Source of the DNA: Bacteroidota bacterium
Lineage (GTDB): Bacteria > Bacteroidota > Bacteroidia > NS11-12g > UBA955
Length of the DNA stretch: 24,825 nucleotides
Direction: 5' to 3'
Assembly: GCA_005788145.1 (NCBI GenBank)
Contig: SXYY01000074.1
Location: 1-24,825 of the forward strand
Shown here piece after piece: positions 14,109 through 21,324 of this stretch; the first letter of the stretch is position 1; every line of letters begins with the position of its first letter. The notes under the pieces were generated by a model, which had not been told where the DNA came from, did not search any database, and saw only the letters and a program-made list of their open reading frames with translations. The position numbers were made by a program, and so were the translations under genes.

Positions 14109-14834
14109 ATGGCAACCAAAATTAGATTGCAAAGACACGGCAGAAAGAAACGGGCTTTCTTTCACATTGTGGTAGCGGATTCGCGTTCACCAAGGGATGG
14201 TAAATTCATCGAGAAACTCGGTAGTTACAACCCCATCACCAATCCAGCTACAATCGTATTAAACGTAGACCGCGCAGCCCAATGGCTTATCGACGGTGCT
14301 CAACCAACCGACACTGCAGCTGCTATTTTAAGCTACAAAGGTGCTTCTATGAAGAAACACTTGCAGGTAGGTGTAAATAAGGGTGCGATCACGCAAGAAG
14401 AGGCTGACAAGCGCTTCGCCGCTTGGTTGGAAGAAAAAGCCGCTCGCATCGATGCGAAGAAATCCAATTTGTCGTCCGCTGCTCAGAAATTGAAGGCAGA
14501 AGGATTGGCTCAAGAATCAAAACGCAGAGCTGCTGTTGAAGCAAAAATCGCTGCGAAAGTTGCAGAAGCTGAAGCTGCTGCCAACGCAGTAGAAGAAACT
14601 GCAGAAGTAGCCGCTGAAGAAGCCGTTGCCGAAGAAGTTATTGCTACTGAGGAGGCACCTGCTGCTGAAGAGGTACCTGCTGCTGAAGAGGCACCTGCTG
14701 CTGAAGAGGCACCTGCTGCTGAAGAAGCACCTGCTGCTGAAGAAGCACCTGCTGCTGAAGAAGCACCTGCTGCCGACGAAGCACCTGCTGCTGAAGAAGC
14801 ACCCGCTGCTGAAGAAGCACCTGCCGCTGAATAA
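14109..14834 (+). CDS. rpsP: 30S ribosomal protein S16 with long acidic repeat tail
   Basis: Small-subunit protein S16, needed for 30S assembly. The first 80-90 residues are canonical: MATKIRLQRHGRKKRAFFHI, then VVADSRSPRDGKFIEKLGSY, NPITNP and a DRAAQWLIDGAQPTDTAA segment. Ordinary S16 ends near residue 80-100. Here the protein runs to 241 residues through a lysine/alanine-rich helical part (about 95-155), an Ala/Glu-rich part, and finally ten six-residue units of the type EEAPAA. Longer S16 proteins are known in Bacteroidota, but the repeat tail is striking. It should be disordered and strongly negative, unlike normal ribosomal proteins. The gene follows a strong promoter and lies 9 nt before rimM, so the two are co-transcribed. 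Confidence 0.97.
   Translation: MATKIRLQRHGRKKRAFFHIVVADSRSPRDGKFIEKLGSYNPITNPATIVLNVDRAAQWLIDGAQPTDTAAAILSYKGASMKKHLQVGVNKGAITQEEADKRFAAWLEEKAARIDAKKSNLSSAAQKLKAEGLAQESKRRAAVEAKIAAKVAEAEAAANAVEETAEVAAEEAVAEEVIATEEAPAAEEVPAAEEAPAAEEAPAAEEAPAAEEAPAAEEAPAADEAPAAEEAPAAEEAPAAE
14649..14828 (+). repeat. Ten tandem 18-bp repeats in rpsP
   Basis: Ten consecutive in-frame 18-bp units, each coding six residues of the form EEAPAA. Most units are nearly identical at the DNA level; variants include GTA for GCA in unit 2 (Val), GCC GAC at the unit 7/8 border (Asp) and single silent changes near the end. The multiple of three means copy-number changes would keep the frame. An open frame on the opposite strand across this stretch is a by-product of the repeat. 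Confidence 0.95.
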
Positions 14835-14843
14835 TCTCTGGCC

Positions 14844-15395
14844 ATGAGTGTACTACCCCCGCCCCTCACTTTGGTCGGAAAGATACACGCCAAACATGGT
14901 TACGACGGAAGGTTATCCATCGAGTGCTTCGCCACATCAAACAAAGTCATTTCCAAAGGGAACTACCTATTTGTCATTATTGACGGAAAAGGGGTTCCCT
15001 TTTGTATTACGGATGTCAACAAAACCCAAGATTTAATCAAACTCAAAGGCATCGACACCGAGGAAAAAGCCAAAGCCCTCATCGGATTGTCGTTTGGCAT
15101 CCCCAGCAGCAAAAAAATGTCAGTTATCCCCCAAGACAACGCACTCATTGGTTTTAAGATTACCGATGAAACATCCGGATTTCAAGGAACCATCACACAG
15201 GTAGAAGCCCTACCACAGGGCATGATGTTTACCGTGGTTGGAGAAGACAAAACCAATCCCGTTCTAATTCCCCTTGTTGAAGCTTGGATCACACGCATCG
15301 AGGATCCAGACCAACACATCATCATGTCACTCCCCATTGGGTTGGTAGACCTGAACAAGCCAGACAGCGACTTGTTTAAATTAAACTTGAATTAA
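14844..15395 (+). CDS. rimM: Ribosome maturation factor RimM
   Basis: 16S rRNA-processing and 30S-assembly factor that acts on the 3' head domain of the small subunit, where S19 binds. At 183 residues the length is typical. The N-terminal RimM barrel begins LVGKIHAKHGYDGRLSIECF (about 10-29) and continues through FVIIDGKGVPFCITDV and LKGIDTEEKAKALIG. The PRC-barrel half includes LIGFKITDETSGFQGTI and the C-terminal NPVLIPLVEAWI plus HIIMSLPIGLVDLN. It is paired with rpsP as in most bacteria. Its TAA overlaps the reversed stop of trmD by 2 nt, since the two genes converge. Confidence 0.95.
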   Translation: MSVLPPPLTLVGKIHAKHGYDGRLSIECFATSNKVISKGNYLFVIIDGKGVPFCITDVNKTQDLIKLKGIDTEEKAKALIGLSFGIPSSKKMSVIPQDNALIGFKITDETSGFQGTITQVEALPQGMMFTVVGEDKTNPVLIPLVEAWITRIEDPDQHIIMSLPIGLVDLNKPDSDLFKLNLN

Positions 15396-16078
15396 ATTTC
15401 TTCATCGCCCAGTAAGTCTGGACGCAATCGCATGGTACGCTCTAACGCCTGCTCATGCTTCCACTGAGCAATTTTGGGATGGTTACCGGTTGTAAGTACA
15501 TCGGGTACGCGAATTCCTTGAAATACTTCCGGACGGGTATAAAGCGGCGGAGCCAACAAATCGTCCTGAAAAGAATCGCTCAAAGCACTTTCTTCATCGC
15601 CCAAAACACCTGGCAGCAGTCGAATAACGGAGTCCACAACCGCTGCGGCTGCAATTTCTCCCCCACTCAAAACAAAATCGCCCAAGGAAATCTCCATGGT
15701 CACATACAAATCGCGCACGCGATGATCAATGCCCTTGTAGTGTCCACAAATCAACATCAAATTCTCTCCAAGGCTCAATTGATTGGCCAAACTTTGCTTT
15801 AGTGGAATGCCATCGGGCGTGAGATAAATGATTTGATCGTACTGTCTTTCAGATTTCAACTTTTCAATGACGATGCTCAAGGGCTCCGGCATCAACACCA
15901 TCCCAGCACCACCGCCGAATGGCGTATCATCGATTTGCTTGTATTTCCCCAATCCGTAATCGTGCAAATTGTGCAAGTGAATTTCCGCCAAACCTTTGTC
16001 GCACCCCCGCTTGGGAATGCTGTAACCCAACAAACCCTCCAACAAACCCGGAACTGCAGAAATTATGTCGAATCGCAT
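15392..16078 (-). CDS. trmD: tRNA (guanine-N1)-methyltransferase
   Basis: Methylates N1 of G37 in tRNAs reading codons such as CCN and CUN, preventing +1 frameshifts. TrmD belongs to the SPOUT class with a trefoil knot. The 228-residue protein begins MRFDIISAVPGLLEG, a conserved TrmD start. The frame is open to 16147, but that extension is not TrmD-like. Knot residues are seen in YLTPDGIPL (85-93), LMLICGHYKGIDHRV (107-121), and DFVLSGGEIAAAAVVDSVIR followed by LLPGVLGDEES. The C-terminus has YTRPEVFQGIRVPDVL and GNHPKIAQWK. In many bacteria trmD follows rpsP-rimM on the same strand; here it is inverted and convergent. A perfect -7 box ends only 4 nt before its ATG. Confidence 0.97.
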   Translation of the reverse strand: MRFDIISAVPGLLEGLLGYSIPKRGCDKGLAEIHLHNLHDYGLGKYKQIDDTPFGGGAGMVLMPEPLSIVIEKLKSERQYDQIIYLTPDGIPLKQSLANQLSLGENLMLICGHYKGIDHRVRDLYVTMEISLGDFVLSGGEIAAAAVVDSVIRLLPGVLGDEESALSDSFQDDLLAPPLYTRPEVFQGIRVPDVLTTGNHPKIAQWKHEQALERTMRLRPDLLGDEEI

Positions 16079-16082
16079 GCCA

Positions 16083-16090
16083 CAAAGATA
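16083..16090 (-). promoter_or_regulatory. -7 box directly before trmD
   Basis: A perfect TATCTTTG on the minus strand, 4 nt before the trmD ATG, whose position is fixed by family conservation. If this is the promoter, the transcript must be leaderless or nearly so. I see no TTG at the -33 distance. Confidence 0.55.
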
Positions 16091-16167
16091 CCCGATGTTG
16101 ATATTTATCCGTTTAATTGAATCGGCAAATTTGGAAAGCCACCACATCGCACCGAATTTTGAAAGAT

Positions 16168-16932
16168 ATGTTGAATCTGCGCAGGCCTTTGGTCGTTTTT
16201 GATTTGGAAACCACCGGTGTGAGCGTCACCCATGACCGCATCGTTGAGATTTGTTTGCTGAAGGTATTCCCCGACATGCGTGAAGAAATTCGCACCTACC
16301 GCATCAATCCCGGCATTCCCATTCCGGCTGGCGCTACGGCAGTTCATGGCATTTCAAATGCGGATGTGGCCGACAAACCCTCTTTCAAGGAGATGGCCAA
16401 GGAATTGTATACCTATTTGCAGGATTGCGATTTTGGCGGATTCAACTCCAATAAATTCGACTTCCCGATGTTGGTGGAAGAGTTCTTCCGCGCAGGGATT
16501 GAGTTTGACGTGCGGTCTTGCAAATTCATTGATGCTCAGCGCATTTACCACATGAAAGAACCTCGCACATTGAGCGCGGCCTACAAGTTCTATTGCAGCA
16601 GGGATCTCGAGAACGCGCACAGTGCCGAGGCCGATACCGTGGCTACATGGGAAATCATCCGCGCACAAATGCAGAAGTACACCGATTTGCCAGAAGACAT
16701 TGATGGGTTACACAAACTCACCGGACAAGATTTGTTGGCCGATTTGGCAGGCCGATTGGTCTTCAACGACAAAGGGGATGTCATTTTCAACTTTGGCAAG
16801 CACAAAGGAAGAACCGTGAAAGACGTTTTACTCAACGAACCTGGCTATTACAATTGGATGATGGAGGGTGACTTCCCCCAGCAAACCAAAAATGTGATGT
16901 CGCGCATCAGACTCAGCATGAAATCAAACTAA
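16168..16932 (+). CDS. DnaQ-like 3'-5' exonuclease
   Basis: A 254-residue DEDDh exonuclease related to the DNA polymerase III epsilon subunit and to exonuclease X/RNase T. Exo I is VVFDLETTGVSVTHDRIVEI (about 9-28), with the catalytic Asp and Glu in DLET. HGISNADV follows, then exo II at GGFNSNKFDFPMLVEEF. Exo III is AHSAEADTVATWEI, with the catalytic His and Asp. The last 55 residues (FNFGKHKGRTVKDVLLNEPG, then YYNWMM) look like the small C-terminal module of ExoX-like proteins. The start at 16168 places the beta strand with DLET at the usual distance; an upstream in-frame ATG at 16117 would add 17 atypical residues. It probably heads an operon with the two following genes (gaps of 25 and 6 nt). 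Confidence 0.88.
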   Translation: MLNLRRPLVVFDLETTGVSVTHDRIVEICLLKVFPDMREEIRTYRINPGIPIPAGATAVHGISNADVADKPSFKEMAKELYTYLQDCDFGGFNSNKFDFPMLVEEFFRAGIEFDVRSCKFIDAQRIYHMKEPRTLSAAYKFYCSRDLENAHSAEADTVATWEIIRAQMQKYTDLPEDIDGLHKLTGQDLLADLAGRLVFNDKGDVIFNFGKHKGRTVKDVLLNEPGYYNWMMEGDFPQQTKNVMSRIRLSMKSN

Positions 16933-16957
16933 TCGTTGTTTATTCGACAACCACGGA

Positions 16958-17731
16958 ATGATCAACCTAGACGACATTGAAATCATTGACGACGATGAAC
17001 CCATTGAAGACCCGCGCAAGCGCGGGCCCCACATCGGTAAAATCCAAATCATCCAAGAAACCAACGATTGGGCGGCCATTAACAAACCCCCTTACGTCCC
17101 TTCCCTCCCAGAACGCGGTAAATTCACCGCCATTTCCGTGCAAGAGTGGGCCAAAAGTCAATGGCCCGACGCCATTTTGTGTCACCGTATCGACCGTGAA
17201 ACCTCCGGTGTACTTTTGATTGCCAAAAACCCTGAGGCCTATCGCCATTTTTCGATGCAGTTTGAACATCGCAAAGTGACAAAAATCTACCATGCGGTGG
17301 TGAACGGACAGTTGCATTTTCAAGACCTTTGGATTGACCTACCCATCATTGCGGAACAAGTGGGCAAGATCAAAATCGACAGAAAAAACGGCAAGCCTGC
17401 CCAAACCCGATTCAAATCACTCCAGGTATTTAGGCATTTCACCTTGATGGAATGCGAACCCAAAACCGGGCGATTGCACCAAATTCGCGTGCACCTACAA
17501 TCACAAAACGCCTGCATCGCCGCTGATACGCTTTATGGGAGTGATGTCCCCATGCTCTCCTGGGTAAAACGCAAACTGCATGGCACCGATTCCCCGTTAA
17601 TTCCGAGGTTCGCGCTCCATGCGAGAAATTTGAGTTTACAAGATCTCGACGGCACACCCCTGTCTTTCGAAGCTCCCTATGCCAAAGACATGGAGGTCAT
17701 GATCAAATTGTTGAATCGCTACGATGTTTAA
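16958..17731 (+). CDS. RluA-family RNA pseudouridine synthase
   Basis: Isomerises uridine to pseudouridine in rRNA or tRNA. The 257-residue protein has the catalytic motif HRIDRETSGVLLIAKN with Asp79 as the nucleophile; family members usually have HRLDRxTSG. Also visible are AINKPPYVPS before it, KIYHAVVNG, and the C-terminal ECEPKTGRLHQIRVHL and FALHARNLSL motifs. No S4 RNA-binding domain precedes the catalytic domain. Instead there is a short acidic leader (DDIEIIDDDEPIED) and a basic RKRGPH step encoded by a GC-rich palindrome. The substrate position (RluA, RluC, RluD or TruC type) cannot be assigned by reading. Confidence 0.92.
   Translation: MINLDDIEIIDDDEPIEDPRKRGPHIGKIQIIQETNDWAAINKPPYVPSLPERGKFTAISVQEWAKSQWPDAILCHRIDRETSGVLLIAKNPEAYRHFSMQFEHRKVTKIYHAVVNGQLHFQDLWIDLPIIAEQVGKIKIDRKNGKPAQTRFKSLQVFRHFTLMECEPKTGRLHQIRVHLQSQNACIAADTLYGSDVPMLSWVKRKLHGTDSPLIPRFALHARNLSLQDLDGTPLSFEAPYAKDMEVMIKLLNRYDV
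17011..17026. repeat. 7-bp GC palindrome in the pseudouridine synthase gene
   Basis: CCCGCGC (17011-17017), AA, then GCGCGGG (17020-17026). It is a perfect but short inverted repeat of pure G/C in an otherwise moderate-GC gene, coding the Pro-Arg-Lys-Arg-Gly step after the acidic leader. It could be chance. Confidence 0.5.
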
Positions 17732-17737
17732 TTTTCA

Positions 17738-18280
17738 ATGCCCATACCCATGTCTAACCCCTTCAAACACCCCAACCAAATCGTAACCAAACCGCTGGAA
17801 GTTCCAGCCGTTGACGAATTGCGTAAAAAAGTTTTTCAGCAAGGGAAAGCCATGCGGGCCACCCTGAAAAAGCTCAAGCAGAAACCCCCGCGCGATTTGG
17901 ATGAGCAGTTTGAAAAACTCCACAACCAAGCCTTCAAAAAAATCGATTGCTTGAGTTGTGGCAACTGTTGCAAAACAACCTCGCCAATGCTGTTTGAAAA
18001 AGACATCGAACGGCTATCCGCTCGATTCAAAATGAAACCCGGGGATTTTGTAACCCAATACCTTACCCTCGACACCGATGGACTCTATTGCCTGCAACAG
18101 ACACCCTGTCCGTTCTTGGGCGACGACAATGCCTGCAGTGTCTACGATGACCGTCCGAAAGCCTGCCGAGAATTCCCCCACACCAGCCACCGAAAAATGC
18201 ATACGCACCTTGCATTGGCGCAACACAACATTGAAATCTGTCCTGCCGTCTTTGCCATCGTAGAGCAACTCAAAGCGTAA
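17738..18280 (+). CDS. YkgJ-family zinc/iron-chelating cysteine-cluster protein
   Basis: A 180-residue cytosolic protein of the YkgJ (CxxCxxCC) family. The cluster CLSCGNCCKT lies at residues 71-80. Further cysteines in YCLQQTPCPFLGDDNACSVY and DRPKACREFPH, plus a last one in EICPA, make nine in all. The pattern suggests an iron-sulfur or zinc site; the biochemical role of the family is largely unknown. The first 65 residues are charged and helical. It starts 6 nt after the pseudouridine synthase stop, so it is probably translated from the same mRNA and may act in RNA modification, which is inference from position only. A second ATG at 17750 is an alternative start. Confidence 0.85.
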   Translation: MPIPMSNPFKHPNQIVTKPLEVPAVDELRKKVFQQGKAMRATLKKLKQKPPRDLDEQFEKLHNQAFKKIDCLSCGNCCKTTSPMLFEKDIERLSARFKMKPGDFVTQYLTLDTDGLYCLQQTPCPFLGDDNACSVYDDRPKACREFPHTSHRKMHTHLALAQHNIEICPAVFAIVEQLKA

Positions 18281-18348
18281 CCACAAAAAGTATCTGCGAG
18301 GCGGAAACTCTATCAAGAAATTCAAACAAAACCTTGCCCGCGAAGGGT

Positions 18349-18356
18349 TATATTTG
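18349..18356 (+). promoter_or_regulatory. -7 box upstream of lepA
   Basis: TATATTTG fits TAnnTTTG and lies 20 nt before the lepA ATG, in the 96-bp gap after the YkgJ gene. No TTG stands at the usual distance, so the -33 is weak. I see nothing else in this gap. Confidence 0.5.
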
Positions 18357-18376
18357 CAGTTCTTTTTGAACGCTTC

Positions 18377-20167
18377 ATGCAACACATTCGCAATTTCTGT
18401 ATCATCGCCCACATTGACCACGGCAAAAGCACCCTAGCCGATCGTCTGCTTGAATATACCAACACGGTGAGTAAGCGCGACTTGCAGGCCCAAGTATTGG
18501 ACGATATGGACATTGAGCGCGAACGCGGTATCACCATCAAGAGCCACGCCATTCAGATGAATTATGAGCTCGATGGCGAAAAGTATATTTTGAATTTGAT
18601 TGACACGCCGGGTCACGTGGATTTCAGTTACGAAGTGAGTCGAAGCATCGCTGCCTGTGAAGGCGCGTTGTTGATTGTGGACGCCTCCCAAGGGATTGAA
18701 GCACAAACAATCAGTAACTTATTCATGGCTTTGGAGCATGACTTGGAGATCATTCCTGTTTTGAACAAGATTGATTTGCCCGGTGCGATGCCCGAGGAAG
18801 TGAAAGATGAGATCGTCGATTTGATTGGTTGTGACCGCGATAGTATCATCGCCGCGAGTGGTAAAACCGGTGCGGGCGTTCACGATATTTTGAAAGCCAT
18901 CGTAGCCAGGGTACCTGCGCCGAAAGGCGATATCAATGCGCCGTTAAAGGCGTTGATTTTCGACTCTGTTTTCAATTCATTCCGCGGAATCATTGCATAT
19001 TACCGCGTAATTGATGGCAAAATCAAAAAAGGGCAACATGTGAAGTTCATGAATGGCGGTAGTGAGTATTACGCCGATGAAGTGGGCATTTTGAAGTTGG
19101 ATTTGAGTCCGCGCAACGAAGTCTGCGCGGGCGATGTAGGCTATATCATTTCAGGCATCAAAGATGCCAAAGAAGTAAAAGTTGGAGACACGCTCACAGG
19201 CAAAATCCATCCCGCTGAGAAGGCCATTGATGGATTCGAAGATGTGAAACCGATGGTTTTCGCGGGTATTTACCCTGTGGATACCGAGGATTTTGAAGAA
19301 CTCCGTGAGGCAATGGGCAAATTGCAACTGAACGACGCCAGCATTGTGTTTGAACCAGAGAGTTCTGCTGCTTTGGGATTTGGATTCCGTTGCGGATTCT
19401 TGGGCATGTTGCACCTGGAAATCATCCAGGAGCGACTGGAACGCGAATTCAACATGACGGTTATCACCACCGTTCCCAACGTAAGCTACGTGGCCTACAC
19501 CACCAAAGGGGAAACGGTTTTGGTCAACAACCCCACCGATCTTCCTCCACCCGAGAAAATCGATTATGTAGAGGAGCCCTATATCCGCGCCAGTGTGATC
19601 ACCAAAAGTGATTATGTAGGTCCCATCATGACACTGTGCTTGGATAAACGCGGCATGCTTACCAACCAAATTTATTTGACGAGCGACCGTGTAGAAATGA
19701 ATTTCGAAATGCCATTGGCAGAAATCGTGTTTGATTTTTACGATCGCTTAAAGTCGATTTCCAAGGGATATGCCAGCTTCGATTACTCTCCATTGGGATA
19801 CAAAGAGAGCAAATTGGTAAAGATGGACATCATGTTAAACGGCAAAGGAGTTGATGCATTGAGTGCCATCATTCACCGCGACAATGCCCAAGACTTGGGT
19901 CGCAAAATTTGCAAGAAACTCCGCGATTTGATCCCCCGCCAACAGTTTGAAATCGCCATTCAAGCCGCGGTGGGTGCCAAAATTATATCCCGTGAAACCT
20001 TATCTGCCATGCGGAAAGACGTGACCGCCAAGTGTTATGGTGGTGATATCTCTCGTAAGCGAAAATTGTTGGAAAAACAAAAAGCTGGTAAAAAACGCAT
20101 GAAGTCCGTGGGCAATGTCGATATTCCCCAAAGTGCCTTCATGGCCGTTCTCAAATTGAACGAGTAA
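18377..20167 (+). CDS. lepA: Elongation factor 4
   Basis: Translational GTPase LepA/EF4, a ribosome-binding factor that can back-translocate tRNAs and supports initiation or assembly under some conditions. At 596 residues the length is typical. G-domain motifs: AHIDHGKST (11-19), ERERGITI (switch I region), DTPGHVDFSYEVSRS (switch II) and NKIDLP. LepA-specific features follow: the domain II and III segments including LGFGFRCGFLGMLHLEIIQE and the C-terminal domain with FDYSPLGYKESKLVKMDIML and GKGVDALSAIIHRD. It ends with the basic KRKLLEKQKAGKKRMKSVGN region typical of the family. It is followed 17 nt later by dprA. Confidence 0.98.
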   Translation: MQHIRNFCIIAHIDHGKSTLADRLLEYTNTVSKRDLQAQVLDDMDIERERGITIKSHAIQMNYELDGEKYILNLIDTPGHVDFSYEVSRSIAACEGALLIVDASQGIEAQTISNLFMALEHDLEIIPVLNKIDLPGAMPEEVKDEIVDLIGCDRDSIIAASGKTGAGVHDILKAIVARVPAPKGDINAPLKALIFDSVFNSFRGIIAYYRVIDGKIKKGQHVKFMNGGSEYYADEVGILKLDLSPRNEVCAGDVGYIISGIKDAKEVKVGDTLTGKIHPAEKAIDGFEDVKPMVFAGIYPVDTEDFEELREAMGKLQLNDASIVFEPESSAALGFGFRCGFLGMLHLEIIQERLEREFNMTVITTVPNVSYVAYTTKGETVLVNNPTDLPPPEKIDYVEEPYIRASVITKSDYVGPIMTLCLDKRGMLTNQIYLTSDRVEMNFEMPLAEIVFDFYDRLKSISKGYASFDYSPLGYKESKLVKMDIMLNGKGVDALSAIIHRDNAQDLGRKICKKLRDLIPRQQFEIAIQAAVGAKIISRETLSAMRKDVTAKCYGGDISRKRKLLEKQKAGKKRMKSVGNVDIPQSAFMAVLKLNE

Positions 20168-20169
20168 AC

Positions 20170-20177
20170 TAACTTTG
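20170..20177 (+). promoter_or_regulatory. -7 box upstream of dprA
   Basis: TAACTTTG fits TAnnTTTG, sits in the 17-nt gap after lepA and ends 7 nt before the first ATG of dprA. A GTTC at 20147-20150 lies 19 nt upstream as an imperfect -33. Confidence 0.45.
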
Positions 20178-20184
20178 GGAAAGT

Positions 20185-21321
20185 ATGATTTCCCTGGGAT
20201 ATTGGGAAGAGACCATCGCGATGATGGAGTTGGGCCTATGCGAAGGTATTGGTCCGGTTGTAGGCAAACATTTGATTCAACATTTTGGGAGTGCCATTCA
20301 AGTTTTTGCAGCCAATAAAGTTGATTGGCAAGGTGCGGCTGGCTTGAACATAAAACTTGCCCATCAATTACAACTGAGCAAAGACAATGAGTGCAAAGCG
20401 GCTCGCGCGCTCGCCGAAAGACACCAAGCCCAGAATATCCGCGGCACATCAATCAATCACCCTGAATATCCTTACCGGTTACGTGAATTGGCCAATGCAC
20501 CCCTCGTGCTATTTTCCGTGGGCGATATCCCTTGGAATGCACCGCGAATCCTCGGCGTCATCGGTACACGAAAACCCACCCCACAAGGCATTGCATACAC
20601 AAAATCTTGGATTGAAAAACTATCGCACTACAACATCGCAATGGTGAGCGGCTTGGCCTTTGGTATTGATGTTGTAGCCCATCAAGCTGCATTGGACGCC
20701 GGCATACCCAATTTTGCGGTGATGGCCCACGGACTCGACCACATCTACCCAACACAACACAGACAAGTTGCAGAACAAATGCAACATCAGGGTGGTGGAT
20801 TGATCGCAGACTTTCCGGCCAATACCAAAATGCACCCGGATTATTTCCCTAAACGCAATCGCATTGTGGCCGGCTTGTGCGATGCGCTTCTTGTCATAGA
20901 AAGCGGCGTGAAAGGCGGCTCCATGATTACAGCAAGCATTGCCCATGGATACAACAGAGAGGTATTCGCAATACCCGGTCGACCCGCCGATCGGGCATCA
21001 GAGGGATGCAATTTCCTCATAAAAAACCAAATGGCACACATGACAATTGACATCGAAGACATTGTTGAAACGATGGGTTGGACCCGAAACCATCCCAACA
21101 ACCAGAACAGCAATCAAGGAAATCAAATGCAATTGTTTGGCAACCTAAATCCAATTGAAACACAAGTCATGCAATGGCTCATGGAAGGAATACAGAAACC
21201 CGACGAAATGCTGCAGAAAAATCAATGGTCGGCCAGTCATATAGCCATGGCACTTCTGGACTTGGAAATCAAAGGGCTTGTAACCGCACAGGCGGGCAGT
21301 TTGTATACAGCCCGCTACTAG
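20185..21321 (+). CDS. dprA: DNA processing protein DprA
   Basis: DprA/Smf protects incoming single-stranded DNA and loads RecA on it during natural transformation; it is also widespread in bacteria not known to be competent. The 378-residue protein has an N-terminal helical region resembling a helix-hairpin-helix (ELGLCEGIGPVVGKHLIQHF, about 14-33). The Rossmann-like DprA core has LGVIGTRKPTPQG, MVSGLAFGIDVVAHQAAL, GLDHIYPTQHR, PKRNRIVAGLCDALLVIESG and NREVFAIPGRPADRASEGCN. A C-terminal winged-helix-like domain lies around 325-378. ATGs at 20221 and 20224 are alternative starts that would give an ordinary leader after the -7 box. Its stop is 3 nt from the stop of the convergent yidC. Confidence 0.95.
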   Translation: MISLGYWEETIAMMELGLCEGIGPVVGKHLIQHFGSAIQVFAANKVDWQGAAGLNIKLAHQLQLSKDNECKAARALAERHQAQNIRGTSINHPEYPYRLRELANAPLVLFSVGDIPWNAPRILGVIGTRKPTPQGIAYTKSWIEKLSHYNIAMVSGLAFGIDVVAHQAALDAGIPNFAVMAHGLDHIYPTQHRQVAEQMQHQGGGLIADFPANTKMHPDYFPKRNRIVAGLCDALLVIESGVKGGSMITASIAHGYNREVFAIPGRPADRASEGCNFLIKNQMAHMTIDIEDIVETMGWTRNHPNNQNSNQGNQMQLFGNLNPIETQVMQWLMEGIQKPDEMLQKNQWSASHIAMALLDLEIKGLVTAQAGSLYTARY

Positions 21322-21324
21322 GGA

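Noticed and set aside
14510..14893. Minus-strand open frame coding a GASSAA repeat protein opposite rpsP
   Set aside because: It is the complement of the 18-bp repeat array in rpsP; it has no promoter and no sense outside the repeat.
16079..16147. Extended TrmD start at 16147
   Set aside because: TrmD proteins begin at the MRFDI-type sequence (16078); the extension is not family-like.
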